A stretch of 64,000 bases of DNA from Leptothermofonsia sichuanensis E412. GTDB lineage: Bacteria; Cyanobacteriota; Cyanobacteriia; Leptolyngbyales; Leptolyngbyaceae. Shown piece by piece: positions 1 through 9,226 of this stretch. The DNA lies in NCBI RefSeq assembly GCF_019891175.1, contig NZ_CP072600.1, forward strand, positions 930,001 through 994,000. The letters run 5' to 3'. The notes below the pieces were generated by a model. The model did not search any database and had not been told where the DNA came from. It was given only the letters and a program-made list of their open reading frames with translations. Made by a program: the position numbers and the translations under genes. Within the stretch, counting starts at the first letter, position 1; each line of letters begins with the position of its first letter.

Positions 1-917
1 CCCACATCGTTCATGCGGCTTTGCAGGCTGTCGAGGAATTCGTGTAGCCCCTGGTCAATGATGTCATCAATGGTGAGGTAGTCCAGATCGGTACGGAGGC
101 GACCGAGGGCACGTTCAACCGGGGTGCGCCAGGTGCCAACGGGGGTGCCGGTAATTTGATGGAGCGATCGCTCTGCCTGGATAATCGAAAAGCGGATAGA
201 GCGGGGAAACTCCTGGTCCAGAATCAAAAACTCGGCAACAGAATTGGGGGAAATTCGGTGTTGCCCACGTTTGCGGTACATTTCATAGGCACTGGCGGAC
301 TTTAACAGAGCAATCCACTGTAGCTCATCCAAAGTGCTGCCCACATAATTGATCGAGGGCAGGAGAATGAAATACTTGACATCCAGGATCCGAGCGGTTT
401 TATCTGCCCGCTCCAGCAGTCTGCCAATCTGCCCGAAGTGCCAGCCCTCACTGTGGGTCATGGTCGCATCCATGACTCCGGCAAACAGGTGGCTTGCCAT
501 TTTCACTTCTTCATAAAACTTGAGAACCGTGGCAAGATCCTGGAGGGTTTTGGATTCAGCCGCCTCCATCACCATCAGATAAAACGAGTTGACGTTCTGC
601 CACATCTCAGAGGAAATAATTTCCCGCACCGATCGCGCATTTTCCCGTGCTGAACGCAAACAGGAAAGGATGGAATTAGGATAATCGCTATCAAACGTAA
701 GGAACCGGATGACATTTTCTGATGTTGCTTCCCCGTACCGCTGTTTAAACAGGGGAAGATCGCCTGTGGTCAGCACAATCGGTTCCCACTGCTGGGTAAA
801 TCCACTGGGGGAGTCCAGCAACAGGTTCAGGTTGACATCCACAAATCGGGCAACGTTCTCTGCCCGTTCAACATAACGATTAAGCCAGTAGATGGAATCA
901 GCAACGCGACTAAGCAT
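1..917 (-). CDS. Alpha-E domain protein (DUF403/COG2307), 3' end cut by window edge
   Basis: About 305 residues are visible from the ATG at 917; the C-terminus lies beyond base 1. The N-terminus (MLSRVADSIYWLNRYVERAE) and the later GRLLERADKTARILDVKYF are hallmarks of the all-helical alpha-E family. These proteins are usually encoded next to a circularly permuted ATP-grasp enzyme, and that gene lies just upstream here (ends 1151, same strand). The pair is thought to belong to a peptide-ligase-like pathway, often with a transglutaminase-like protease, but the substrate is unknown. A gap of about 230 bases with repeat-like sequence separates the two genes, so co-transcription is likely but not certain. 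Confidence 0.9.
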   Translation of the reverse strand, partial: MLSRVADSIYWLNRYVERAENVARFVDVNLNLLLDSPSGFTQQWEPIVLTTGDLPLFKQRYGEATSENVIRFLTFDSDYPNSILSCLRSARENARSVREIISSEMWQNVNSFYLMVMEAAESKTLQDLATVLKFYEEVKMASHLFAGVMDATMTHSEGWHFGQIGRLLERADKTARILDVKYFILLPSINYVGSTLDELQWIALLKSASAYEMYRKRGQHRISPNSVAEFLILDQEFPRSIRFSIIQAERSLHQITGTPVGTWRTPVERALGRLRTDLDYLTIDDIIDQGLHEFLDSLQSRMNDV

Positions 918-1150
918 GTTATGGCAGGGGACAGAGGACAGGGAAAGTTTTAGTTGACTTGTTCCAGGCTTCTAGCCTGGAATGGAGGTTTAGAGGCTCT
1001 GCCTCCAGTGCACCTGGAAAGCGACTCTGCCTCAACAAGACGTTATTAGTTGTTATACCGAATTTAAACCGCGGATAAGGCAGATACTGATTGAACGCTA
1101 TGGGCTGTGGGGCTTTACAATCTACAATCCAAAATCCAAACTGGTCTGAA
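918..1150. repeat. Intergenic repeat-rich spacer
   Basis: The spacer holds GGGACAG-type heptamer repeats (about 926-945) and a hairpin-forming segment with GAGGCTCTGCCTCC near 992-1005. The latter resembles the sequence at 19435-19452. No gene is seen. Confidence 0.5.
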
Positions 1151-2584
1151 TTATTTACAGACAACCCAGGTATCCTTACTCCCGCCGCCCTGGGAGGAGT
1201 TGACAACGAGTGAACCGCGTCGGAGGGCTACGCGAGTCAAGCCACCGGGATTCACGTAAATCTCCTTGCCATACAGAATGTAAGGGCGCAGATCCACATG
1301 GCAACCTTCCAGGCGATCGTCTATCAGGGTGGGGACTCGTGAGAGGCAGAGGGTTGGCTGGGCGATATAGTTGCGGGGAGAGGTTTTGATTCGTTCAGCG
1401 AAGTCACCCCGCTGTGCATGGGTGGCATGGGGTCCAACCAGCATTCCGTAGCCACCGGATTCATTGGCGGCTTTAACCACCAGCTTATCCAGGTTTGCCA
1501 GTACATAACTCTGCTGCTCCGGTTCCCAACAGAGATAGGTTGGAACGTTGGACAGGATGGGGTCTTCATTCAGGTAGTAACGGATCATCTGAGGCACATA
1601 GGCATAGATCACCTTGTCGTCTGCCACTCCAGTTCCCAGGGCATTGGCGATCGCCACCCGGCCTGTCCGGTAGACCTCCATCAACCCCAGTACGCCCAGC
1701 AGTGAGTCTGGTCGAAAGACTTTGGGATCGATAAAGTCGTCATCAATTCGACGGTAGACTACATCGACCCGTCGCAAACCCTTTGTGGTGCGCATTTGTA
1801 AGTAACCATCCTGCACAACCAGGTCCCGTCCTTCCACCAGTTCTACCCCCATCTGCTGCGCCAGGAAGGAGTGTTCAAAATAGGCGGAGTTGTAGATACC
1901 GGGAGTCAGGACAACGACCGTGGGGTCAGAAAGATGCACGGGTGCCAGGTTCAGCAACGTCTCTAACAAATGACTGGAGTAATCTTCTACGGGCTGGATC
2001 TTCATCGTATTGAACACCAGCGGGAAAGTGCTTTTCATCACCCGCCGATTCTCCAGAACATAGGAGACACCCGATGGGCAGCGCAGATTGTCTTCCAGAA
2101 CGTACCATTGACCGTCGCGATCGCGTACCAGGTCAGTTCCCGTAATATGACACCAGATACCGCCGGGTGGATGCAGTCCGAGGCAGGGTTCCAGAAACCC
2201 GGTTGCAGAGTAGATCAGTTCCGATGGAATGACCCGATCGCGCAGAATTTTCTGTTCTCCGTAGATATCGGCAATAAACAGGTTGAGCGCATGAATCCGC
2301 TGTTTTAACCCTTTCTCTAGAAACTCCCATTCATAGGCAGAAACAATGCGGGGAATAATATCAAATGGGAAGATTCGCTCTGTCCCCTGACCATCACTGT
2401 AGACATTGAATGTGATCCCCATCTTAAACATGGCAATTTGAGCCGACTGCTGCCGCCGCAGGATCTCCTCAGTCGAAAGGGAGTTGATGCGGTCAATCAG
2501 GGGGACAGACTCTGGGCGCGGTTGCCCTTTAGCCACGAAAAGCTCGTCGTAAAAATCTCCAGGGTCGTAGTCGTTAAACTGCAC
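1151..2584 (-). CDS. Circularly permuted ATP-grasp protein (DUF404/DUF407, COG2308)
   Basis: The protein has about 477 residues. The GTG at 2584 is preferred because it gives [16 protein letters not shown], the usual family N-terminus; an in-frame TTG lies at 2593. Visible family landmarks are [74 protein letters not shown] (nucleotide-binding loop) and the C-terminal [20 protein letters not shown]. Family knowledge: these proteins probably ligate an amino or carboxyl substrate with ATP and are genetically linked to alpha-E proteins, as here. The substrate is not known. Full length, no sign of damage. Confidence 0.92.
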   Translation of the reverse strand: MQFNDYDPGDFYDELFVAKGQPRPESVPLIDRINSLSTEEILRRQQSAQIAMFKMGITFNVYSDGQGTERIFPFDIIPRIVSAYEWEFLEKGLKQRIHALNLFIADIYGEQKILRDRVIPSELIYSATGFLEPCLGLHPPGGIWCHITGTDLVRDRDGQWYVLEDNLRCPSGVSYVLENRRVMKSTFPLVFNTMKIQPVEDYSSHLLETLLNLAPVHLSDPTVVVLTPGIYNSAYFEHSFLAQQMGVELVEGRDLVVQDGYLQMRTTKGLRRVDVVYRRIDDDFIDPKVFRPDSLLGVLGLMEVYRTGRVAIANALGTGVADDKVIYAYVPQMIRYYLNEDPILSNVPTYLCWEPEQQSYVLANLDKLVVKAANESGGYGMLVGPHATHAQRGDFAERIKTSPRNYIAQPTLCLSRVPTLIDDRLEGCHVDLRPYILYGKEIYVNPGGLTRVALRRGSLVVNSSQGGGSKDTWVVCK

Positions 2585-3068
2585 AGCAATCAATCCGATG
2601 GGTTTTCCATAACGTTAACTGAGAACCAGAGCAAGCTGAGCCAGTGTCTCAGGCATCTATTAATTTTTCCTACTTTTTTCTACTTCCGGAATCAGCAACG
2701 CCTTTCCCCCCTACTGAATACGGGTGTCAGGAATCTCAAACTGTAGCTCCTGATACGATTTGCCCACCTCGATAGCCACAAAAGTCCGTTAGACATTCTG
2801 GCAGCCCTGAAAGCTCCCTGAAAGACTAAGAATTCGGTCATTCTTAAAATTTTCAGTAGAGTTGCCGTGAGTTTTATATAGCGATCCTATCTGGATTGTG
2901 AGAAAGGATTCCCCAGGAATCCTTTCTCACAAAGGCTCTCCTCTCACAACTGATTTAAGACTGCTATATGTAACAGGAGACAGGGGACAGGGGACAGAGG
3001 ACAGGGAAGGAAAGATAACCGAATTGGGGGTTGAGCGTTCTGATTGGTTCTGATCTGGATGGCTACCG
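2585..3068. other. 484-base intergenic region
   Basis: It contains the upstream region of the ATP-grasp gene (no promoter I can call), a perfect 17-bp-stem palindrome at 2896-2932, and the first copy of a dispersed repeat from about 2971 that also occurs at 5462-5560. No coding sequence is supported. Confidence 0.6.
2896..2932. repeat. Perfect 37-base palindrome (17-bp stem, 3-nt loop)
   Basis: The left arm TTGTGAGAAAGGATTCC (2896-2912) is exactly complementary to 2916-2932. It lies about 137 bases past the stop of the ABC ATPase gene on the minus strand. It may act as a transcript end or be a REP-like repeat; there is no following T-run on the minus strand. Confidence 0.75.
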
Positions 3069-3080
3069 CTATAAATTTTG
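2971..3080. repeat. Dispersed repeat F, copy 1
   Basis: Heptameric GGGACAG units are followed by a degenerate segment ending in GGATGGCTACCGCTATAA. It matches 5462-5560 over roughly 100 bases with scattered changes. The 3' end of the ABC ATPase gene (stop at 3069) lies within it. Confidence 0.7.
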
Positions 3081-4739
3081 TTTTGAAAGAAGAGGGGCTG
3101 CCTGTAAGAGAGTTTGTGTGTAAGGGTGCTGGGGATGGTTAAAAATATCCTGGGTTTGCCCCAGTTCGACAATTTTGCCCGCATTCATAACCGCAATGCG
3201 ATCGCAAAAGAACCTCGCTACCCACAGATCATGGGTGATAAATAAGTAGGTCAGGTTAAACTCCTGTTTCAACTCGCGCATCAGTTCCAGCACTTGCGTC
3301 TGCACACTGGCATCCAGCATACTCACAGGTTCATCACAGATCAGCAGTTGGGGACGGGTGATCAGGGCACGGGCGATCGCCACCCGTTGCTGTTGTCCTC
3401 CCGATAGCTCCGCTGGATAGCGATGGTAGAACTCCTCAACCGGAAGCAGACCCACTCGCTCCAGCATTTGCCTGACCTGCCCCTCTGCCTCTGAAGGGGA
3501 CGCCAGGTGATGAATTAATAATGGGTCAGCAATCCCTTCTCCGACCGTCATCATTGGATTCAGACAGGCATGGGGGTCTTGAAACACCATCTGCATCTGC
3601 CGCCGTTGCTGACGGAGCGCCTGCCGCCCCATGCCGGTCAACGTCTTCCCCAAAAACTCTACCGTCCCGGCGGTTGGACGAATCAGTTGCAGAATGGTGC
3701 GGGAGAGCGTACTCTTACCGCAACCCGACTCCCCCACCAGCCCCAGGGTTTCTCCCGGATAGAGTTCCAGGGTAATGTTGTCCACGGCTTTAATGGTCCG
3801 GTCGTCTCTGGACAGGAGCCGGGCCACAAAATTCTGCTCCAGGGTGTAGTGCTGTTTCAGGTTCTGGAGGCGCAGCAGAGGAGTCAGGGACGCCGTCAGG
3901 GATGCAGGAGTTGAGCCAGGCTTTTCCTTCTTTTTCCCACCGTTCCCACTCTGCAAGTGGAGTGCAGCCTGCAATAGCGATCGCGTGTACTGGTGTTGCG
4001 GTTGTTGCAAAACAGCCGCTGTCTGCCCAACTTCTACAAACCTGCCGTCATACATCACCGCAATCCGATCGCAATACTCCCCAATCATCGCCAGATCATG
4101 GGAGATGACCAGCAGTGCCATGTGGCGCTCATCGCAAAGGCGGGTAAGCTCCTGCAAAATTTGGGCTGAGACGGTCACATCCAGACTGGTGGTTGGTTCG
4201 TCTGCCACAATCAGCTTTGGATTCAGCAATAATGCCAGCGCGATCGCTACCCGTTGCCGCATTCCTCCACTGAATTCATGGGGATACTGTGCCCACCGGC
4301 TGGCAGGAATTTTGACTGCCTCCAGCATTTCCAGTGCCCGTTCCTTTGCCTGGCGTTGAGAAAGCTGCGGCTGGTGCGATCGCAATGTTTCCAGACAATG
4401 CTCCCCAACCGTCATTAACGGATTCAGCCGGGTCATGGGATCCTGGAAAATCAGTGCCACCGCCTCTCCTCGAAACCGCCGCAATTCAACTGGCGAAAGA
4501 TCAAAGACGGATTGACCGTCAAACATCACGGCCCCTTCAACGCGGGTGTCTTCTGGCAGCAGTCGCATCACTGCCCGTCCCAAGGTAGACTTGCCACAGC
4601 CTGACTCTCCTACCAGTCCCAGCTTTTCCCCTGGACGCAAGCTAAACGAAACATTGTCAACCGCCCACAGCGTTTGCCCCGTCCCCCGCTGCGGATAAGC
4701 CACCCTCAACTGTTCAACCTCAAGCAACAAATCCCTCAT
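3069..4739 (-). CDS. Dual-ATPase ABC transporter protein, peptide/nickel type (DppD-DppF fusion)
   Basis: This 556-residue protein carries two complete ABC ATPase domains. Domain 1 (about 1-260) has GLVGESGCGKST, signature FSGGMRQRVAIA and LIVADEPTTSLD. Domain 2 (about 290-550) has a second [24 protein letters not shown] and LLICDEPVSMLD. Each ends in the oligopeptide-transporter tail (QHQYTRSLLQAA; HPQHPYTQTLLQAA). Family knowledge: it energises an importer for peptides, nickel or similar solutes (DppD/F, YejF, GsiA type). No permease or binding protein lies beside it, so the substrate cannot be assigned. The extreme C-terminus runs into dispersed repeat F, so the last residues may be repeat-derived. 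Confidence 0.9.
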   Translation of the reverse strand: MRDLLLEVEQLRVAYPQRGTGQTLWAVDNVSFSLRPGEKLGLVGESGCGKSTLGRAVMRLLPEDTRVEGAVMFDGQSVFDLSPVELRRFRGEAVALIFQDPMTRLNPLMTVGEHCLETLRSHQPQLSQRQAKERALEMLEAVKIPASRWAQYPHEFSGGMRQRVAIALALLLNPKLIVADEPTTSLDVTVSAQILQELTRLCDERHMALLVISHDLAMIGEYCDRIAVMYDGRFVEVGQTAAVLQQPQHQYTRSLLQAALHLQSGNGGKKKEKPGSTPASLTASLTPLLRLQNLKQHYTLEQNFVARLLSRDDRTIKAVDNITLELYPGETLGLVGESGCGKSTLSRTILQLIRPTAGTVEFLGKTLTGMGRQALRQQRRQMQMVFQDPHACLNPMMTVGEGIADPLLIHHLASPSEAEGQVRQMLERVGLLPVEEFYHRYPAELSGGQQQRVAIARALITRPQLLICDEPVSMLDASVQTQVLELMRELKQEFNLTYLFITHDLWVARFFCDRIAVMNAGKIVELGQTQDIFNHPQHPYTQTLLQAAPLLSKQNL

Positions 4740-4819
4740 TTTCCCTCACCCCACCATTCGAGAACGCCAGAGGCGAACACCCCTCTCTCTTCGCTAACCA
4801 CCAACCACCAACCACTAAA

Positions 4820-5386
4820 TTACTGATCAAACCTCCGCATCAAGTAAGCAACCCCAAAGTCCCCATTTGGGTGCTGTGCCAGAACCTCAGCCAACTCAAA
4901 AATGCGAGCCGCCAGTTCTGGACCCAGCTTTTCAATCGTGGCACGCCGTTCCTGGGCAAACAGTTCCCGTTCCCGAACCAGTGCCTGCCATTCGGTCGAA
5001 AACAATCGATCAATGATCCGATGCAATCCGGTCTTTTCCAGGACCTCCCATTCACCGCGATCGCACCAGATGCCCTTACAGTTGGGGCACCGCTCCAGGT
5101 AAAACGGAGTCTTCGTACTGACCTTCACCCGCGCCAGGTAGCATTTACAGGCCGGGCACAGGGAAGCGATGCCATCCGTTGGCGATGGTGTCGCGTCTGT
5201 TTCCAGCACCCGATCAATCAACTCAGATGGATCGTCTACGCTGGGCTGATGCTCCTGCCATTCTCCATAGGACTGCGGTGGAAGCCAGGCTCCCTGACAA
5301 TCCGGGCAACATAGAACAGGCAACTGCCCCATCAATGTGCCATCCATCAACGTTGTTTTCCGGTCTTTTGGACACTGCACAACCAC
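4820..5386 (-). CDS. Zinc-ribbon protein (zf-TFIIB type)
   Basis: The protein has 188 residues from a GTG at 5386 (another GTG at 5380). It carries two TFIIB-like zinc ribbons: CPKD near the start with CCPDCQGAWLP (about residues 27-38), and CPACKCYLA with RCPNCKGIWCDRGEWEVLEK (about 73-115). The conserved pattern C-P-x-C-x-G-x-W-x-D/xxE is typical of small bacterial zinc-ribbon proteins of unknown role. The C-terminal third is helical and lacks the membrane segment some relatives have. It lies 80 bases downstream of the ABC ATPase start and is probably a separate unit. Confidence 0.8.
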   Translation of the reverse strand: MVVQCPKDRKTTLMDGTLMGQLPVLCCPDCQGAWLPPQSYGEWQEHQPSVDDPSELIDRVLETDATPSPTDGIASLCPACKCYLARVKVSTKTPFYLERCPNCKGIWCDRGEWEVLEKTGLHRIIDRLFSTEWQALVRERELFAQERRATIEKLGPELAARIFELAEVLAQHPNGDFGVAYLMRRFDQ

Positions 5387-5461
5387 TCTCCCTGATCAGC
5401 CAACATTCTAATTTAACCGGAGAGTGGGCAGCGATGGGGACAGCGGGGATGTGGTAGATAT

Positions 5462-5594
5462 GGCAGGGGACAGGGGACAGGGAAGAAAAGGATAACGGAA
5501 TCAGGTGTTGAGTGTTCTAATTTGTCCTGACCTGGATGATTACCGCTCTAACCTGAATAATTCATCAGAAGGATAGCCCTGGTGTCCAGACTCT
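5462..5594. repeat. Dispersed repeat F (copy 2) joined to repeat E (copy 1)
   Basis: 5462-5560 matches the repeat at 2971-3080. 5552-5594 is the exact reverse complement of 19561-19603 (43 of 43 bases). The two repeats abut between the zinc-ribbon gene and mutS2. Confidence 0.8.
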
Positions 5595-5597
5595 GTG

Positions 5598-5625
5598 CCC
5601 CCTCTCCCAAGTTTGGGAGAGGGGG
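5598..5625. terminator. 13-bp-stem G/C-rich hairpin downstream of mutS2
   Basis: The arms CCCCCTCTCCCAA (5598-5610) and its exact complement (5613-5625) enclose a 2-nt loop. It lies 53 bases past the mutS2 stop on the minus strand. It may serve as a transcript-end hairpin or be a REP-like repeat; no strong T-run follows. Confidence 0.5.
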
Positions 5626-5678
5626 ACGCAGGGGGGTGAGGGCAGCACAGATTTTGCAAGTTATTTAATTCTTATTCC

Positions 5679-8219
5679 TTAGCGCAGGTAAGCAATCGTC
5701 ACACCCGCCCCTCCATCCTCCCGTTTGGCTAACTCGAAACGTTCAATCTGGGGATGCTGCTGTAAAAAAGCATGGACTCCCTGGCGCAGTTTGCCCGTTC
5801 CATGCCCGTGGATAATCCAGAGGACCCCTGCCTCCGGTGCCTCAGCGATCGCCCGTTCAATCAGAGGTTCTGCATCCGCCACGCGACTGCCGCGAATGTC
5901 AAGGGTGTTGCGAGACGTGCGGATGAGGGGGGTGTCAGAGGGAAGAGACGGTTTCTCCGCGCTCGTTTCTGAAGCGTTGGAAGAGGCAGGGGAAATGGAT
6001 TTTCGGTTTCCGGTACCTGCTCCCTTGTTCCGCCGCTCCTGCTGACTCACGGGCTTTTCCCCATCCAGGGATTCTACATCCTCCAGGGAGACGGTCATTT
6101 TCATGAAGCCGAAGCGGACGGTGAGTTCATCGTTATCGTCAGGGGCAGTCAAGACCTCAGCCGTTTGCCCAAGACGGGGAATGCGGACGCGATCGCCCAC
6201 CTGGGGTTGAAAGCCGGGTTTTGGCTTAGGTTGTTGGCGAGAAGGCAGTTGGCGATCAGCAATCGTATTAATCGCATCTGTGGCTTGCTGTGCTGCCTGG
6301 GCAGTCATCGGACCTTGCTGCAACTGACGGATGACCTGAGCAATTTCCTGTTTTGCCTGAGCGATCGCCGCCTGGATTGCCTGCTCCTGTGCCTGCTGAA
6401 GTTGCTGTTCCCGTTCTTTCAGGGAGGCGGCTTTGCGAGCAACTTCCTGGTGGAGCCGTTCAGCATGGTCCAAAATCTTAGCGGCTTCCTCAGATTTTTT
6501 TTCCTGCCGCCGGCGTTGCGCTTCCAGCCCGGCAATGACCTGATTCACCTCTTCTGATGCGCCACCGGCATAGGTCTGTGCCTGGTTGACGATCTCCTCC
6601 TTCAATCCCAGGCGACGGGCAATGGCCAGTGCATTTGATCGTCCTGGAATCCCCCATAGCAACCGGTAAGTGGGGGACAGCGAGACATCATCAAATTCCA
6701 CAGAAGCATTCTCAAATCGCTCATCCTGATATTTCAATGCCTTCAGTTCGCCAAAATGGGTTGTGGCAATGGTCAACCTGGCATGATCTGCCAGGTACTT
6801 GAGCAGGGCGATCGCCAGAGCGCTGCCCTCGGTTGGGTCGGTTCCCGCTCCCACCTCATCAAGCAACACCAGGGATTGGGGAACGATTGTGGGTTCTGGG
6901 TTGTGGGTTGTGAATGAGTTGGATGCTTCCCCAACGTCCTCCACATCCTCCACGTCCTCCTGCTTTCCTTGCCGCTGCCCCTCTCCACCCAGAGCCTCCA
7001 GGATCCGGCTGATCCGCCGGATATGTCCAGAGAACGTAGACAGGCTTTGCTGGAGAGATTGTTCATCCCCGATGTCTGCCAGGATTTGATCAAACCAGGG
7101 CAGTTCAACGGGTTCACGGGCGGGGACAAATAGCCCTACTTTTGCCATCAACACCGCCAGACCCAGGGTTTTGAGTGTGACCGTTTTACCGCCAGTATTG
7201 GGTCCTGTAATGGCGACTACTCGAATTTGGGGTTGAATCACCAGGTCAATCGGAACGACGGGTTTTCCCTGCTCATGGCGCTGCTGCCAGATCAGAAGAG
7301 GATGGCGGAGATGGCGGAGGACGATTGGTTCTGAAGGCTGAATAAACCGGGGCGGATTTCCCTCGATCCATAGAGAATATCGGGCACGGGCAGTGGCAAG
7401 GTCAAGGGTGGTGGCGATCGCCAGTAGCCTTTCCAGATCGGCTTTAACAGCAGCCACCTGCCTGGTCAGGGTACGTCTGATCGCTTCGGCTTCGGCTTCT
7501 TCCTGCCGTTGAAGCTGGCGGAGCTGATTATTCAGGTTGACGGTGGGTTGGGGTTCCACATAGAGCGTTGCACCGCTTACGGAAATATCGTGGACAATGC
7601 CCGGAATGGCATCTTTCTGAGGCGCTTTGACCGGGATAACAAACCGTCCTTCTCGCTGGGTAATCAGATGTTCCTGGATGGCGCTGGCTTTCCGTTGGAG
7701 GATGCCTTGCAGAATGTCATAGACCCGATCGCGCAATTGCCGCTGCTGTTCTCGAATACCTGCCAGTTTTGGGGTTGCCCGATCAGCCACCTGTCCCCGG
7801 TCATCGATACAGCGATGAATTTCCTGCTCCAACTCTGGATAGGTGCGCAGGTCTGCCACAAGCTGGTTTAAGGTTTCCAGATCGGGGTGATCGTCAATCA
7901 CCCGACGCAGATTCCGTGTCCCTGCCAGCGTGGTGGCGATCGCCAGTAGTTCTTCTCCAGACAGAATCCCCTTGAGAATGGCTCGTTCCAGCGATTCCCC
8001 CACATCGCTGATCCCCTCAAAGCTCAAACCACGGGTTAAACGGTTTTCTAATTCGCAGGTTTCCTGGGTCTGGTGCAGCAGCGTCTGAGTATCTTCCAAT
8101 CTGACGGGAATTTTAAGATGTTGAGCTGCGATCGCCCCTAACTTGGTTGCCGCGAAGGTTGAAAGGTGACGGCAGAGGCGAGACCATTCCAGTAGTTCGA
8201 GCGTTTCAGCCTGAATCAA
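5679..8219 (-). CDS. mutS2: Endonuclease MutS2
   Basis: This 846-residue protein starts at a TTG (8219). Order of domains: MutS core helices (about 1-310), P-loop ATPase with GPNTGGKT and DEVGAGTDPTEGSALA, THFGELKALKY switch, long coiled coil rich in Q/E/A (about 530-640), KOW-like segment, and a C-terminal Smr nuclease domain with LDIRGSRVADAEP, HGHGTGKLR and GGAGVTIAYLR. Family knowledge: MutS2 binds branched DNA or collided ribosomes and suppresses recombination; it is not the mismatch-repair MutS. Odd: between Walker A and Walker B lies a low-complexity insert (EDVEDVEDVGEASNSF and following), and the linker before Smr is also extended. Both look like simple-sequence expansions. Confidence 0.95.
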   Translation of the reverse strand: MIQAETLELLEWSRLCRHLSTFAATKLGAIAAQHLKIPVRLEDTQTLLHQTQETCELENRLTRGLSFEGISDVGESLERAILKGILSGEELLAIATTLAGTRNLRRVIDDHPDLETLNQLVADLRTYPELEQEIHRCIDDRGQVADRATPKLAGIREQQRQLRDRVYDILQGILQRKASAIQEHLITQREGRFVIPVKAPQKDAIPGIVHDISVSGATLYVEPQPTVNLNNQLRQLQRQEEAEAEAIRRTLTRQVAAVKADLERLLAIATTLDLATARARYSLWIEGNPPRFIQPSEPIVLRHLRHPLLIWQQRHEQGKPVVPIDLVIQPQIRVVAITGPNTGGKTVTLKTLGLAVLMAKVGLFVPAREPVELPWFDQILADIGDEQSLQQSLSTFSGHIRRISRILEALGGEGQRQGKQEDVEDVEDVGEASNSFTTHNPEPTIVPQSLVLLDEVGAGTDPTEGSALAIALLKYLADHARLTIATTHFGELKALKYQDERFENASVEFDDVSLSPTYRLLWGIPGRSNALAIARRLGLKEEIVNQAQTYAGGASEEVNQVIAGLEAQRRRQEKKSEEAAKILDHAERLHQEVARKAASLKEREQQLQQAQEQAIQAAIAQAKQEIAQVIRQLQQGPMTAQAAQQATDAINTIADRQLPSRQQPKPKPGFQPQVGDRVRIPRLGQTAEVLTAPDDNDELTVRFGFMKMTVSLEDVESLDGEKPVSQQERRNKGAGTGNRKSISPASSNASETSAEKPSLPSDTPLIRTSRNTLDIRGSRVADAEPLIERAIAEAPEAGVLWIIHGHGTGKLRQGVHAFLQQHPQIERFELAKREDGGAGVTIAYLR

Positions 8220-8335
8220 ATTTTATTCGTCCCCGGTAATCCTTTCCCTATTTTAGAGAGTTGTGAAGCGGGAGAGGGAAGCGGAAAGGGGTTCGAAGAA
8301 GACGGTTTTCTCTTTCCCAACCTCGCCCTCCGCCC

Positions 8336-8839
8336 TCACCTCGCTCTCACCGTCAATGTATAGTTTCGTTGCATTCCCGGATCCGCCGTACCAACCCAAA
8401 TTTTGTAACTGCCAGCCGCCCAGTCAGTATCGGTGATGCCAGCATCCTTCTTGGGTCCCGTGTCGTTACCGCAACGCATCACGCCATCCGATCCTTGAAT
8501 TACCAGGGTGGTATCAAACCCACCACTATTAACTTTCAGGGCTAATTGGGAAAATGGCTGCTGTAAAATCAAAATATGGTCGGGGGTCGGGTCACCAAAG
8601 CCGAGACAGGGATTGTTGTGGCGATCGCGGTTGCTGGTAATCGCTGGTAAAGATGTGGAACCCCCCGTGGAGCCAGTCAGCATCCCGCCAGGCTTTTCAG
8701 CCGTCAGAGTCAATGAACCAAAGTTAGCCACCTGACTTAATCCAGGAGTTACCACAAAGACAACAAGCCCTGCCACCGAGGACAACCCCAGCCAGCAGAC
8801 TTTCACATTCACTGAGCCAGACTTAGATGCCACTTGCAA
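8336..8839 (-). CDS. Exported protein of unknown function
   Basis: Up to 167 residues from a TTG at 8839. In-frame GTG codons a few residues in (about 8806-8812) are plausible starts and would avoid overlapping the divergent small gene. A hydrophobic segment (VCWLGLSSVAGLVVFVVTPG) looks like a signal peptide. The mature part has PCLGFGDPTPDHILILQQPF, LALKVNSGGFDTTLVIQGSDG, CGNDTG and AGSYKIWVGT. This pattern resembles small beta-sandwich, PPC-like secreted proteins of cyanobacteria. Function unknown; monocistronic. Confidence 0.7.
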   Translation of the reverse strand: MQVASKSGSVNVKVCWLGLSSVAGLVVFVVTPGLSQVANFGSLTLTAEKPGGMLTGSTGGSTSLPAITSNRDRHNNPCLGFGDPTPDHILILQQPFSQLALKVNSGGFDTTLVIQGSDGVMRCGNDTGPKKDAGITDTDWAAGSYKIWVGTADPGMQRNYTLTVRAR

Positions 8840-8982
8840 TCCTGACGGTCTTAATGGTTATTTGCATTTTAATCACCCAAATCATTGGGCTGCCGGTTCA
8901 CTGGTTGAACCAGCTCAGTCTACCAAATTGGCTGTGGTTAGCTGCAATGCTGGGACTGGCTGCCTGGCTTATGAAGGATTGA
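8827..8982 (+). CDS. Small two-helix membrane protein (51 aa)
   Basis: An ATG at 8827 opens a 51-residue frame ending at TGA 8980-8982. Two hydrophobic segments are visible: AILTVLMVICILITQIIG and WLWLAAMLGLAAWLM, separated by LPVHWLNQLSLPN, and followed by a charged KD terminus. It diverges from the exported-protein gene, overlapping its most upstream possible start by 13 bases. I do not recognise a named family. The compact hydrophobic layout and clean frame argue for a real gene, but codon evidence from 51 residues is limited. Confidence 0.55.
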   Translation: MPLAILTVLMVICILITQIIGLPVHWLNQLSLPNWLWLAAMLGLAAWLMKD

Positions 8983-9096
8983 GTGATCGCCCCAATGCAT
9001 TTTTTTGATTAAGTCACAACACCCTGATCGGCTATTTTCTGCTTTGATTTAGAAAGTTTTGGTAGACAATTGCGGTAGAAGGGCACACTTTTATCA

Positions 9097-9138
9097 TTGT
9101 TTACACACAATTGTTTATACACAATTGTTTACAAACAA
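9097..9138. promoter_or_regulatory. Three tandem 14-bp palindromic repeats upstream of the hybrid kinase
   Basis: Units TTGTTTACACACAA, TTGTTTATACACAA and TTGTTTACAAACAA follow each other without spacers. Each begins TTGT and ends ACAA, so each is an inverted repeat. They lie 88 bases before the kinase start, a likely protein-binding cluster (inference). Confidence 0.6.
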
Positions 9139-9226
9139 TTGACCTTACAGGGTTAGCTGAAAGCTGACTACACCCTGTCAGCCAATTTGTCCAGAATCGT
9201 TGACTTCCGCTTCGTAGGACCCCGTC

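Noticed and set aside
919-1206. 95-codon minus-strand gene upstream of the alpha-E gene
   Set aside because: It overlaps the end of the ATP-grasp gene and runs through repeats; no motif.
9097-9138. Short CRISPR-like array
   Set aside because: The three units are contiguous, 14 bases long and have no spacers; no cas genes are present.
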